Source: Arsenicicoccus sp. oral taxon 190
Lineage (GTDB): Bacteria; Actinomycetota; Actinomycetes; Actinomycetales; Dermatophilaceae
Reading direction: 5' to 3'
Length of the DNA stretch: 64,000 nt
NCBI RefSeq assembly: GCF_001189535.1
Contig: NZ_CP012070.1
Coordinates: 1,426,001-1,490,000, forward strand
Shown piece after piece: positions 8,065-16,801 of the stretch. A model generated the notes under the pieces. That model ran no database searches. It had not been told where the DNA came from and worked only from the letters and a program-made list of their open reading frames with translations. The position numbers and the translations under genes are program-made. The first letter of the stretch is position 1, and the number at the start of each line of letters is the position of its first letter.

Positions 8065-9618
8065 ATGACTGCTGAGCGCACTCCCGTCCAGGTCGGCCGC
8101 GGGCCGCTGTCCTTCGACGACGTCGTCGCCGTGGCGCGGCACGACGCCCCGGTCGCCCTGACCCAGGACTCGATCGATGAGATCGCCCGCAGTCGCGCCG
8201 TGATCGAGGGGCTGGCGACCGACACGATCCCGCACTACGGGGTGTCGACGGGGTTCGGGGCGCTCGCGACGCGGCACATCCCCACCGACCTGCGCGCCCA
8301 GCTGCAGCGCTCGCTCGTGCGCTCGCACGCCGCCGGGTCCGGCCCCGAGGTGGAGCGCGAGGTCGTGCGCGCGCTGATGCTGCTGCGCCTGTCCACCCTC
8401 GCGACCGGCCGCACGGGCGTGAAGGTCTCGACCGCGCAGGCCTACGTCGACCTGCTCAACGCCGGCATCACGCCGGTGGTCCACGAGTACGGATCCCTCG
8501 GCTGCTCAGGCGATCTCGCGCCCCTGGCGCACTGCGCGCTGGCGCTGATGGGGGAGGGTCCGGTGCGGCTGCCCTCCGGCGAGCTCGCCGACGCCGGTGA
8601 GGCACTGCGCGACGCCGGGCTCACGCCGATCGCGTTGGAGGAGAAGGAAGGTCTGGCGCTCATCAACGGCACCGACGGCATGCTCGGCATGCTCGTCCTG
8701 GCCATCACGGATCTCACTGCGCTGCTGAAGGTCGCGGACCTCAGCGCCGCCATGAGCGTCGAGGGCCTGCTCGGCACGGACAACGTCTTCGCCGCGGACC
8801 TGCACGAGCTGAGGCCTCACCCGGGCCAGGGGGATTCGGCCTACAACCTGCGAACCATCCTGGCGGGCAGCCCGATCCGCGAGAGCCACCGCACCGAGGC
8901 GTGCACGCGCGTGCAGGACGCCTACTCGCTGCGGTGCGCACCCCAGGTCGCCGGCGGAGCGCGCGACACCGTCGCCCACGCCACGCTGGTGGCGACGCGC
9001 GAGCTGGCCGCGGCCGTCGACAACCCCGTCGTGACGCTGGACGGTCGCGTCGAGTCCAACGGCAACTTCCACGGCGCGCCGGTCGCCTACGTCCTCGACT
9101 TCCTCGCGATCGTGGCGGCCGACGTAGCCTCGATGAGTGAGCGCCGCACCGACCGGCTCCTCGACAAGGCGCGCAACCACGGGCTCAACCCCTTCCTCGC
9201 GGACGACCCCGGCGTCGACAGCGGCCACATGATCGCGCAGTACACCCAGGCCGCGATCGTCTCCGAGATGAAGCGCCTCGCCGTCCCCGCGTCCGTCGAC
9301 TCCATCCCGTCCAGCGCGATGCAGGAGGACCACGTCTCGATGGGCTGGTCCGCCGCCCGCAAGCTGCGCCGCTCGGTCGACGCCCTCACGCGCGTGCTGG
9401 CCATCGAGGTGCTCACGGCCGCCCGCGGCATCGCGCTGCGCGCCCCGCTGCAGCCGGCAGCGGCCACCGGCGCCGCCATCCAGGTGCTGCGCGACGCCGG
9501 CTGGGAGGGGCCGGGGGTCGACCGGTTCCTCGCGCCGGACATCGCGCTCGCCCACGACGCGCTCGCCTCCGGGCGGCTGCTGGCCGCGGTGGAGCAGGTG
9601 ACCGGCCCGCTGCGCTGA
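8065..9618 (+). CDS. hutH: Histidine ammonia-lyase
   Basis: First step of histidine degradation: histidine to trans-urocanate plus ammonia. 517 residues, the usual size. The electrophilic MIO prosthetic group forms from a tripeptide in GSLGCSGDLAPL, here Cys147-Ser148-Gly149 rather than the textbook Ala-Ser-Gly; Cys is permitted at this place in the family signature. Other family runs, YGVSTGFGAL and the active-site region SSAMQEDHVSMGW, are present. An in-frame ATG also exists at 8056; 8065 is preferred because CACAAT lies 7 bases upstream as a leaderless -10. Operator A lies upstream. Confidence 0.95.
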   Translation: MTAERTPVQVGRGPLSFDDVVAVARHDAPVALTQDSIDEIARSRAVIEGLATDTIPHYGVSTGFGALATRHIPTDLRAQLQRSLVRSHAAGSGPEVEREVVRALMLLRLSTLATGRTGVKVSTAQAYVDLLNAGITPVVHEYGSLGCSGDLAPLAHCALALMGEGPVRLPSGELADAGEALRDAGLTPIALEEKEGLALINGTDGMLGMLVLAITDLTALLKVADLSAAMSVEGLLGTDNVFAADLHELRPHPGQGDSAYNLRTILAGSPIRESHRTEACTRVQDAYSLRCAPQVAGGARDTVAHATLVATRELAAAVDNPVVTLDGRVESNGNFHGAPVAYVLDFLAIVAADVASMSERRTDRLLDKARNHGLNPFLADDPGVDSGHMIAQYTQAAIVSEMKRLAVPASVDSIPSSAMQEDHVSMGWSAARKLRRSVDALTRVLAIEVLTAARGIALRAPLQPAAATGAAIQVLRDAGWEGPGVDRFLAPDIALAHDALASGRLLAAVEQVTGPLR

Positions 9619-9663
9619 GCCGGGCGACCGGCCCGCTGGTCTCAGCCGGGCGACCGGCGAGCC
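9600..9663. repeat. 26-bp tandem repeat across the hutH stop codon
   Basis: Two and a half units beginning GACCGGCCCGCT at 9600, 9626 and 9652. The stop codon lies in the first unit. Confidence 0.75.
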
Positions 9664-9733
9664 GACCACCGGTGGACGCCCTGCGTTCGCCGACGCGTCA
9701 CGCGGGGTTCAGCGCACCAGCGGCCGCCGTGCC

Positions 9734-9739
9734 TACCGT
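9734..9739 (+). promoter_or_regulatory. -10 element of a leaderless transcript (mannosyltransferase)
   Basis: TACCGT followed by 7 bases and the GTG at 9747; no ribosome site. Confidence 0.5.
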
Positions 9740-9746
9740 CGGGACG

Positions 9747-11267
9747 GTGATCCTTCGCGGCGTCCTCGGGGCGCTCCTGGTCCTCGCGGGTGGTTTCGTG
9801 ACGACGCCGCTGCCGCGGTCCGTGGTCGCGGACCTCGTCGAACCGCTCGCCGCCGTCGGCGCCACCATGCCGGGTCGCATGCTCGGCCTCGCGGTCCAGG
9901 TGGTCGGGCTGGGCCTGCTGGCCTGGGCCTGGCTCTCCCTGGTCCGCACCTCCACCCGCTGGTCCCGCGGCCGTATGCCGTCCGCCTCCCTCGCCCTCGC
10001 CCGCCGCGCCACGTGGGCCTGGGCGATCCCGCTGACGGTGGCCCCGCCGCTCTTCAGCCGCGACGGCTTCAGCTACGTGGCGCAGGGTGAGCTCACGAGA
10101 CGGCTGCTGACGCCATACGACTATGCCCCGGTGACCCTGGCGGGGGCGTGGAGCGAGCGGGTCGACCCCCGGTGGATGGACACGATCACGCCATACGGCC
10201 CGGTCCCGCTCGTCTGGGGCGCCGTCGCGACCACGCTGACGCGCGACCCGGCGGTCGCGATCGTCCTGGAGCGGCTGGCGTCGCTGCTCGGCCTCGCCCT
10301 CCTGGTCTGGGCGCTCCCCGAGCTCGCGCGGTGGTGCCGGCTCGACGCCGGTCGCGTCACCGCGCTGGTCACCGCCAGCCCGCTCATGGTCGCCCACGGC
10401 GTCGGCGGGCTCCACAACGACGTGCTGCTGGCCGGCTTCGCGGCGGCGGGGCTGGCGCTCGCGGGCCGGGGCAGCTGGGGCTGGGGCGCCGTGCTCGGGG
10501 GGCTTGCCGCCGCGGTCAAGGTGCCGGGCGGGCTGGTCTGCGTCGGGGTGGTGCTGGTCAGCCTGGGCGCGGCGGTCTCGCTGCAGGACCGGCTGCGGCG
10601 CGTGGCGGCCGTGGCGGGGAAGAGCCTGGCCACCCTGGTGCTGTGCGGCCTGCCCTACCACCTGGGCATCGGGTGGGTCTCGGCGCTGGCGGTGCCCGGG
10701 GAGGTGCTGACGCCGTTCTCGGTGTCGACGACCGCCGGGCGCGCCGTCGGGTGGGTCGTCAACCACGTCGGTCTGCCCGAGCTGTGGGCGTCGGCGCTCA
10801 CCACGGCCCGCACCCTCGGTATGGCGCTCGCCGTCCTCGTCGCCGGGGTGCTCGCGCTGGGGGGACGCACCGGCGACCGGCCGGCCGCGCTGCGCGCCGT
10901 CGCCGTGATCATGCTGGCCACGCTGCTGCTCGGGCCGGTGGTGCACGCGTGGTACGCCCTGTGGGTGGTGCCCTTCGTCGCCGCGCTGCCCCTCGGGGTG
11001 CGGGCCACCCGGGTGCTGCTGGCCGTCAGCGTCGTCGCCGGGATCAGCGCCCCGCTCGACTCCTCCCTCGAAGGCATGGTCCCGGCGATCGTCCTGACCA
11101 CCGCGATGGTCCTGGCCGTGGCGGTGCCGCTGCTGCTGCACACGCGCGAGGTGTCCTCGCCGGCCACGCCGCTCGAGCCGGCCTCGCCCGCCGCCGCCGC
11201 CGCCGACGTCGAGCCTCCCGCCCCCGTCGTTGAGAGGCGACAGATCGGGGTCATGACCCGCGGATGA
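9747..11267 (+). CDS. Polyprenol-phosphomannose-dependent mannosyltransferase-like membrane protein (MptA/MptB type)
   Basis: 506-residue GT-C fold glycosyltransferase with about 12-13 membrane segments. The first loop after the initial helices carries the acidic motif region SRDGFSYVAQGE (about residues 107-118) expected to bind the polyprenol-phosphate sugar donor, followed by YGPVPLVW, as in MptB-like alpha-1,6-mannosyltransferases that extend lipomannan. It acts at the outer face of the membrane. The start was moved to the GTG at 9747, just before the first membrane helix, because of the -10 spacing. The C-terminal tail (last 40 residues) is low-complexity and runs into a long palindrome that supplies the stop. 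The convergent gene is also a glycosyltransferase. Confidence 0.82.
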   Translation: MILRGVLGALLVLAGGFVTTPLPRSVVADLVEPLAAVGATMPGRMLGLAVQVVGLGLLAWAWLSLVRTSTRWSRGRMPSASLALARRATWAWAIPLTVAPPLFSRDGFSYVAQGELTRRLLTPYDYAPVTLAGAWSERVDPRWMDTITPYGPVPLVWGAVATTLTRDPAVAIVLERLASLLGLALLVWALPELARWCRLDAGRVTALVTASPLMVAHGVGGLHNDVLLAGFAAAGLALAGRGSWGWGAVLGGLAAAVKVPGGLVCVGVVLVSLGAAVSLQDRLRRVAAVAGKSLATLVLCGLPYHLGIGWVSALAVPGEVLTPFSVSTTAGRAVGWVVNHVGLPELWASALTTARTLGMALAVLVAGVLALGGRTGDRPAALRAVAVIMLATLLLGPVVHAWYALWVVPFVAALPLGVRATRVLLAVSVVAGISAPLDSSLEGMVPAIVLTTAMVLAVAVPLLLHTREVSSPATPLEPASPAAAAADVEPPAPVVERRQIGVMTRG

Positions 11268-11289
11268 CCCCGCTCTGTCGCCTCTCAAC
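11229..11289. terminator. Long palindromic element, copy 1 (shared terminator)
   Basis: 26-bp arms with one mismatch (11229-11254 and 11264-11289) around a 9-base loop. The outer 13 bases are GTTGAGAGGCGAC; the inner arm reads CGGGGTCAT. The stop codons of both convergent genes lie inside the element (TGA at 11265-11267 on plus, at 11287-11285 on minus). A pyrimidine-rich stretch precedes it and a purine-rich stretch follows. Copies 2-4 are at 31058, 32119 and 56091. Confidence 0.8.
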
Positions 11290-12460
11290 GAGAAGAGAGG
11301 GAAGGGGGAGAGGGGCGAAAAGGGCGGGAAGAGGGTGAGGGGGCGGCGGGCGAGGCGGCGAGGGTGCGGTGCAGCGAGAGCATCGCCGACACGGTCCGCG
11401 ACCAGGGATAATGCTCGGCGCGGGCCCGGGCCGCCGCCCGCCGCTCGGCCGCGGGGCGCTCCGCCACCCGCAGCACCGCGTGCGCCAGGGACTCCGGTTC
11501 GTCGGCGCGTCCCCACGCTCCCGACGCCTCGTCGACCAGCTCCCGGGCGCCGCCCCGGTCGGCGGTGACGACCGGGGTGCCGCAGGCCAGGGCCTCGAGT
11601 ACCGCCAGCCCGAAGGTCTCCCCCGAGCACACGCTCAGGGCCACGTCGGCCTCGCCGAGCCGCCGGGCCAACGCCCCGCGCCCGGCCACGTGCCCGTGGA
11701 AGACGACCGGGCTCCCGGCCGCGATCGCCTCCAGCTCGGGGCGGTGGGGGCCCTCGCCATACACGTCCAGGCGCACCGGGACGCCACGACGGTGCAGGGC
11801 CACGGCGGTGCGGACGGCCAGGTGCGGGTCCTTCTCGCGGGAGAGGCGACCGGCGTGGACCAGCCGCAGCGTGGGGGATGGCGGCGGTGGGGTCGGCGGC
11901 GGCCGGAAGGTCTGCAGGTCCACGCCGAGCGGCACCTGGTGCAGCCGGGCCCGGTCCACCGACGCCAGCCCGCTGAACTCGCCCGCCGCGTAGTCGGAGG
12001 TCACCACGACGTGGTCGAAGACGCGGGCGAGCGCGCCGTTGAACATCCGCACCGGGTGGCGCAGCTCGCGCTGCAGGCCGATGCGCATCGACAGCATCGC
12101 GTCGAGGCGTTCGTGGGAGAAGAGCACCGTCGGGATCCCGCGGCGCCGGGCCGCCATCGTCACCGGGAGCAGCGTGGACTTGTCGGACACCTCCAGCGAC
12201 GTCGGCTCGAACGCCTCCAGAGCCCGCAGCACCGGCCGCGGGTCGAGGATCATCCGGTACCCACCGCTGACCGGCCGCGCCGCGACCGTCACCACATATC
12301 CCAGCTCGGTCTCGATCCAGTCGTGCGTCGAGCCCGGTATGACGAGCAGGCGCCTGGCCCCCGCGGCGACGTACCCGCTGCCCAGCTGGTCGATGGCGAC
12401 CTTCATCCCGCCCGAGGTCGGGCCGACGAAGTTGGCGAGCTGGGCGATGCGGAGCTCCAC
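11285..12460 (-). CDS. Glycosyltransferase family 4 (GT-B)
   Basis: 391-residue cytosolic GT-B enzyme. The N-terminal acceptor domain starts ELRIAQLANFVGPTSGGM; the C-terminal donor domain has LVHAGRLSREKDP and the nucleotide-sugar motif ETFGLAVLEALACGTPVV with its two conserved glutamates. This resembles GDP-mannose-dependent PimB/MgtA-type transferases, consistent with the mannosyltransferase facing it, so a joint role in lipoglycan synthesis is plausible. The last 25 residues are Ser/Pro/Arg-rich and are encoded by the purine-rich tract beside the palindrome. Confidence 0.85.
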   Translation of the reverse strand: MELRIAQLANFVGPTSGGMKVAIDQLGSGYVAAGARRLLVIPGSTHDWIETELGYVVTVAARPVSGGYRMILDPRPVLRALEAFEPTSLEVSDKSTLLPVTMAARRRGIPTVLFSHERLDAMLSMRIGLQRELRHPVRMFNGALARVFDHVVVTSDYAAGEFSGLASVDRARLHQVPLGVDLQTFRPPPTPPPPSPTLRLVHAGRLSREKDPHLAVRTAVALHRRGVPVRLDVYGEGPHRPELEAIAAGSPVVFHGHVAGRGALARRLGEADVALSVCSGETFGLAVLEALACGTPVVTADRGGARELVDEASGAWGRADEPESLAHAVLRVAERPAAERRAAARARAEHYPWSRTVSAMLSLHRTLAASPAAPSPSSRPFRPSPPSLSSR

Positions 12461-12535
12461 GGCCCCAACCTAGCGGCGTCCGGCCCGAGCCGGCGCCGAC
12501 GGCTCGCCCCTGGACCTGCGCCACGGGCCGGGGGG

Positions 12536-12541
12536 TAAGGT
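12536..12541 (+). promoter_or_regulatory. -10 element of a leaderless transcript (cold-shock protein)
   Basis: TAAGGT followed by 7 bases and the ATG at 12549; no ribosome site. Confidence 0.55.
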
Positions 12542-12548
12542 GCGTCAC

Positions 12549-12989
12549 ATGGCGGATGTGATCCAGGGTGAGGTGCTGTCGTTCGACGCGGTCAAGGGCT
12601 ACGGCTTCATCGCTCCGATGGACGACGGCCCCGACGTGTTCCTGCACGTCAACGACATCGTGGGCGACCGGGCGCAGGTGCGGCCGGGCGTGATCGTCGA
12701 GTATGTCCCCGAGGAGGGTCCCAAGGGTCCCAAGGCCTCGGAGGTGCGGGCGCTCGGCGACGACAGCGAAGACCGTCGCGCCCCGGGTCGGGTGCGGGTC
12801 GCGGAGCCGCTGCCGGGTCGGGAGGACCGCCCCGAGGGGGAGGTCGACGTGCTGTCGCCGCGCGAGTTCGAGGCCACGGTGACCGAGCTGCTGCTGCGCG
12901 CCGAGCCCACGCTGACGGCGGCGCAGGTGCTGCACCTGCGGGGTCGGCTGGGGACGATGGCCCGCGGTTTCGGGTGGGTCGAGGACTGA
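12549..12989 (+). CDS. Cold-shock-domain protein with C-terminal extension
   Basis: 146 residues. The cold-shock domain (about 1-70) has the RNP1-like KGYGFI and RNP2-like VFLHVNDI motifs that bind single-stranded nucleic acid. Residues 70-146 form an extension ending in a helical, Leu-rich stretch (REFEATVTELLLRAEPTLTA) not found in 67-residue Csp proteins, a form common in Actinobacteria. An in-frame GTG at 12540 exists, but the -10 spacing favours the ATG. The last codons and stop are copied in a 79-bp tandem duplication. Confidence 0.88.
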   Translation: MADVIQGEVLSFDAVKGYGFIAPMDDGPDVFLHVNDIVGDRAQVRPGVIVEYVPEEGPKGPKASEVRALGDDSEDRRAPGRVRVAEPLPGREDRPEGEVDVLSPREFEATVTELLLRAEPTLTAAQVLHLRGRLGTMARGFGWVED

Positions 12990-13139
12990 CGACGACGGCG
13001 CGAGGACCCGAGCGAGGGACGAGCGAGGCCCGGAGCGCCGAGGAGTCGGTCCGGTGAAGCAGGACTGACGACGACGGCGCGAGGACCCGAGCGAGGGACG
13101 AGCGAGGCCCGGAGCGCCGAGGAGTCGGTCCGGTGAAGC
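12982..13139. repeat. 79-bp tandem duplication over the cold-shock gene stop
   Basis: Two identical copies (12982-13060 and 13061-13139), followed by the first 10 bases of a third. The first copy contains the end of the reading frame and its stop codon; no difference between the copies was seen, so the event is recent. Confidence 0.93.
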
Positions 13140-13214
13140 AGGACTGACGTTCCCGGCGTTCTCCCGCCAACGTGGTCGGTTTGTGTCGCTGGGGCGCGCA
13201 AAGAGACCACGATC

Positions 13215-13246
13215 GTGGGTGAGTGGGTGAGTGGGTGAGTGGGTGG
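13215..13246. repeat. 8-bp tandem repeat upstream of hutU
   Basis: Three exact units of GTGGGTGA and a fourth ending in GG. The stretch 13150-13299 otherwise holds related GGGTGA-rich sequence and the twice-occurring run CCACGATCG; no gene is seen. Confidence 0.85.
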
Positions 13247-13299
13247 GGCAGGCTGCGGGGGCCACGATCGCGGGTGAGTGGATGGGTTGGGTGAGGTGG

Positions 13300-13315
13300 G
13301 TCTCGGATCCGGGAC
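13300..13315. promoter_or_regulatory. hut operator site B (upstream of hutU)
   Basis: Exact copy of GTCTCGGATCCGGGAC. It ends 127 bases before the hutU start, farther than at the other two units; hutU has a ribosome site, so its message probably has a leader. Confidence 0.75.
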
Positions 13316-13442
13316 AGTTGGGGGTCTGCCGGGGCTGGCCGCCACGACGCCGGCGCGGTTCGATGGGGGGACCCGCACGGTGATGTGGCCGGGCGGTGAC
13401 GCGGGCTGACGGCATACGGCCCTGGACCCGATGGAGGTAGCC

Positions 13443-15098
13443 ATGGAAGGTGCTCGCCCCGTCCGCGCACCGCGCGGCACGACCCTGTCGGCGCGGAGCT
13501 GGCAGACCGAGGCCCCGCTGCGGATGCTCATGAACAACCTCGACCCGGAGGTCGCCGAGCGCCCTGACGACCTGGTGGTCTACGGCGGGACCGGTCGGGC
13601 GGCGCGGGACTGGCGCAGCTTCGACGCCATGGTGCGCACCCTGCAGGGGTTGCGCGAGGACGAGACGATGCTGGTCCAGAGCGGGCGGCCGGTGGGGGTC
13701 ATGCAGACCCACGAGTGGGCGCCGCGCGTGCTGATCGCCAACTCGAACCTCGTCGGCGACTGGGCCACGTGGCCGGAGTTCCGGCGGCTGGAGCAGCTGG
13801 GCCTCACGATGTACGGCCAGATGACGGCCGGGTCGTGGATCTACATCGGGACGCAGGGGATCCTGCAGGGGACCTACGAGTGCTTCGCGGCGATCGGGGA
13901 GCGGAAGTTCGGCGGCACCCTCGCCGGGACGCTGACCCTGACCGGCGGCTGTGGCGGCATGGGCGGCGCCCAGCCCCTCGCGGTGACGCTCAACGGCGGC
14001 GCGGTCCTCATCGTCGACGTCGACGAGAGCCGGCTGCGGCGCCGGGTCGACCACGGCTACCTCGACGTCGTCGCGGACGACCTCGACGACGCCGTCGAGC
14101 AGGCGCTCGCGGCCAAGGCCGAGCGGCGGGCCCTGTCCGTGGGCGTGGTCGGCAACGCCGCCGAGGTCTTCCCCGAGCTGCTGCGCCGCGAGGTCGACAT
14201 CGACATCGTCACGGACCAGACCTCCGCGCACGACCCGCTCTCCTACCTGCCGATCGGCGTCACCGTCGACGAGTGGGCCGACTACGCCGCCAAGAAGCCC
14301 GAGGAGTTCACCGACCGCGCCCAGGAGTCCATGGCCCGGCACGTCGAGGCGATGGTCGGCTTCCAGGACCGCGGCATGGAGGTCTTCGACTACGGCAACT
14401 CCATCCGCGACGAGGCGCGGCAGGGCGGCTACCAGCGCGCCTTCGACGTCGAGGGATTCGTGCCGAAGTACATCCGGCCGCTCTTCTGCGAGGGCAAGGG
14501 GCCGTTCCGCTGGGCCGCGCTGTCCGGGGACCCGGCCGACATCTACGCCACCGACCAGGCCGTGCTCGACCTCTTCCCCGACGACGACCGGCTGCACCGG
14601 TGGATCCGCGGCGCCCGCGACAAGGTCCACTTCGAGGGGCTGCCGGCACGCATCTGCTGGCTCGGGTATGGCGAGAGGGACCGGGCGGGGTTGCGGTTCA
14701 ACGAGATGGTGTCTTGCGGGGAGGTGTCGGCGCCCATCGTCATCGGCCGCGACCACCTCGACTGCGGCTCCGTCGCCTCCCCCTACCGCGAGACCGAGGC
14801 GATGGCCGACGGGTCCGACGCGATCGCCGACTGGCCGCTGCTCAACGCCCTCGTCAACACCGCCTCCGGCGCCTCCTGGGTGTCCATCCACCACGGCGGC
14901 GGCGTCGGCATCGGCCGGTCGATCCACGCCGGTCAGGTGTCGGTGGCCGACGGGACCGCCCTGGCGTCGCAGAAGCTCGCGCGCGTCCTCAGCAACGACC
15001 CCGGCATGGGCGTCATCCGGCACGTCGACGCGGGCTACGACCGGGCCGAGGAGGTCGCCGAGGAGCGCTCGGTGCGCATCCCGATGCGTGAAGACTGA
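13443..15098 (+). CDS. hutU: Urocanate hydratase (urocanase)
   Basis: Second step of histidine degradation: urocanate plus water to imidazolone propionate, using tightly bound NAD+. 551 residues, the standard length. Diagnostic runs include MNNLDPEVAE, the glycine-rich stretch YGGTGRAAR, GQMTAGSWIYIGTQGI and the nucleotide-binding GGCGGMGGAQP. The ATG at 13443 has GGAGGT six bases upstream; an ATG at 13431 is also in frame but would overlap that ribosome site. The NCS1 permease gene follows 68 bases downstream and may be co-regulated. Confidence 0.96.
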   Translation: MEGARPVRAPRGTTLSARSWQTEAPLRMLMNNLDPEVAERPDDLVVYGGTGRAARDWRSFDAMVRTLQGLREDETMLVQSGRPVGVMQTHEWAPRVLIANSNLVGDWATWPEFRRLEQLGLTMYGQMTAGSWIYIGTQGILQGTYECFAAIGERKFGGTLAGTLTLTGGCGGMGGAQPLAVTLNGGAVLIVDVDESRLRRRVDHGYLDVVADDLDDAVEQALAAKAERRALSVGVVGNAAEVFPELLRREVDIDIVTDQTSAHDPLSYLPIGVTVDEWADYAAKKPEEFTDRAQESMARHVEAMVGFQDRGMEVFDYGNSIRDEARQGGYQRAFDVEGFVPKYIRPLFCEGKGPFRWAALSGDPADIYATDQAVLDLFPDDDRLHRWIRGARDKVHFEGLPARICWLGYGERDRAGLRFNEMVSCGEVSAPIVIGRDHLDCGSVASPYRETEAMADGSDAIADWPLLNALVNTASGASWVSIHHGGGVGIGRSIHAGQVSVADGTALASQKLARVLSNDPGMGVIRHVDAGYDRAEEVAEERSVRIPMRED

Positions 15099-15166
15099 GT
15101 AACGACCGGGGGTCCATGCGGCCCCCGGTATGGCGACGCGGTGCCGCCGGCTCCATCATGGCGCCC

Positions 15167-16582
15167 ATGACACAGACCAGTCGGATCGAGCGGCGCAGCA
15201 TCGACGTCGTCCCGGTCAGCGAGCGCCACGGCTCGCCCGTCAACCAGCTCACCCTCTGGTTCGGCGCCAACATGCAGATCACCGCTGTCGTCGACGGCGC
15301 GCTGGCGGTCGTCTTCGGCGCCGACGCGCTGTGGGCGATCATCGGCACCCTCGTGGGCAACCTCCTCGGCGGCGTCGTCATGGCCCTGCACAGCGCCCAG
15401 GGCCCCAGGCTCGGTCTGCCGCAGATGATCTCGAGCCGGGCGCAGTTCGGGGTCATCGGGGCGGTGGTCCCGCTGGTGCTGGTCGTGCTGATGTACCTCG
15501 GGTTCGCCTCCACCGGGACCGTCCTTGCCGGACAAGCGGTCTCGCGCGCGCTGGGCCTGGACACCCCGACCGTCGGCATCGTGGTCTTCGGCGTCCTGTC
15601 CGCCGTGGTGGCCATCGTCGGCTACCGGTGGATCCACGCCCTCGGTCGCGTGGGGACGGTCGTCGGCATCATCGCGTGGAGCTACCTCGCGGTGCGGTTG
15701 TTCACGGCATACGACATCCCGGCCCTGCTGGGGCGCAAGCCGTTCGAGCTCGCCACCTTCCTGCTGGCCGTCTCGCTGGGCGCCGGGTGGCAGTTGACCT
15801 ACGGGCCCTACGTCGCGGACTACTCGCGCTACCTGCCCATCGGCACCCCCGAGCGCCGGACCTTCTGGGCGACCCTGGCCGGCAGCGTGATCGGGTCCCA
15901 GTGGTCCATGACGCTCGGGGCGCTCATCGCGTCGCTGCCCGCCGCGACCGGCAAGGGATTCCTCGCCAATCAGGTCGGCGCCGTCGGTGAGCTGGCCGGC
16001 GGCGGCGCCATCGCCATCGTGTTCTACCTGGTCATCGTGGTCGGCAAGCTCACCGTCAACTGCCTCAACGCGTATGGCGGTTCGATGACGATGCTCACCA
16101 CCATGTCGGCCTTCCGCCGCGCCGCTCGCGTGTCGACGCTGGCGCGGGCGCTCTACATCTCGGGGTTCATCGCCGTGTCGGTGCTCGTGGCGCTGCTGGC
16201 GAGCGCCGACTTCCTCGCCAACTTCAAGAACTTCGTGCTGCTGCTGCTCATGGTCTTCACGCCGTGGAGCGCCATCAACCTCGTCGACTACTACCTGGTC
16301 TCGCGCGAACGCGTGGACATCCCCGCCCTCTACGACCCCGCCGGCCGCTACGGCTCGGTCAACGCGATGGCGCTCGGCGTCTACCTCTTCGGGATCGTCG
16401 TGCAGGTGCCCTTCCTCGCGCAGACGCTCTACACCGGGCCCGCCACCGAGGCGCTCGGCGGCGCCGACATCTCGTGGATCGTCGGGCTGCTGGTGACGGC
16501 GGCCATCTACTACCCGCTGGCGCGGGCGCAGCGGCGCGCGCCGGAGCGCACCGTCTATCCGGAGGGCGTGCTGGACGCGTGA
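15167..16582 (+). CDS. NCS1-family permease (purine/cytosine permease-like), probable histidine or urocanate importer
   Basis: 471 residues, about 12 membrane segments, of the nucleobase:cation symporter-1 family. The N-terminal run NQLTLWFGANMQIT and QMISSRAQFGVIGA match the purine/cytosine permease branch. Its position directly behind hutU suggests it brings in a histidine-pathway compound; NCS1 members also carry cytosine, allantoin or hydantoins, so the substrate is inferred. The ATG at 15167 is preferred over 15158 because CATCAT lies 7 bases upstream. Confidence 0.83.
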   Translation: MTQTSRIERRSIDVVPVSERHGSPVNQLTLWFGANMQITAVVDGALAVVFGADALWAIIGTLVGNLLGGVVMALHSAQGPRLGLPQMISSRAQFGVIGAVVPLVLVVLMYLGFASTGTVLAGQAVSRALGLDTPTVGIVVFGVLSAVVAIVGYRWIHALGRVGTVVGIIAWSYLAVRLFTAYDIPALLGRKPFELATFLLAVSLGAGWQLTYGPYVADYSRYLPIGTPERRTFWATLAGSVIGSQWSMTLGALIASLPAATGKGFLANQVGAVGELAGGGAIAIVFYLVIVVGKLTVNCLNAYGGSMTMLTTMSAFRRAARVSTLARALYISGFIAVSVLVALLASADFLANFKNFVLLLLMVFTPWSAINLVDYYLVSRERVDIPALYDPAGRYGSVNAMALGVYLFGIVVQVPFLAQTLYTGPATEALGGADISWIVGLLVTAAIYYPLARAQRRAPERTVYPEGVLDA

Positions 16583-16613
16583 GGCCAGCCCCCGGGGCGA
16601 CCACGGGGTGCCT

Positions 16614-16687
16614 CGGGGGTGTGGTTGTGGTCGGTATGGCGCCCGTAGACGACCACAACGTGTCCCGGGGGTGTGGTTGTGGTCGGT
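16614..16687. repeat. 22-bp direct repeat with internal hairpin after the permease gene
   Basis: The sequence CGGGGGTGTGGTTGTGGTCGG plus one further base occurs at 16614-16635 and 16666-16687. Between them GTTGTGGTCG (16624-16633) pairs with its complement at 16650-16659, a possible terminator for the hutU unit. Confidence 0.65.
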
Positions 16688-16748
16688 CTCGCGCCGGCCC
16701 CGCACGGCGGCGACCCGGCTCGCGGCATACGGCGTGGGTGCTTTTGCC

Positions 16749-16787
16749 TGTGGACAACCACGATCAGCCGAGCTGGGCTGTGGATAA
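16749..16787. promoter_or_regulatory. Two DnaA-box-like sequences
   Basis: TGTGGACAA (16749-16757) and TGTGGATAA (16779-16787), exactly 30 bp apart, just upstream of the truncated endonuclease-like gene. The second is the complement of the classical DnaA box. The same 9-mer precedes the intact relative at 31145. Confidence 0.55.
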
Positions 16788-16801
16788 AGCCGGAGGCTTC
16801 G

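Noticed and set aside
13215..13246. CRISPR array
   Set aside because: Short direct tandem repeats without spacers; none of the repeat tracts in the window has repeat-spacer structure.
9642..15023. A 1793-codon open frame on the minus strand
   Set aside because: It runs antisense to the mannosyltransferase, cold-shock and hutU genes and has only low-complexity Gly/Arg/Pro sequence; long antisense frames are expected at this GC content.
16749..16787. Replication origin from DnaA-box-like sequences
   Set aside because: Only two boxes, no cluster, and no dnaA, dnaN or rpmH nearby.
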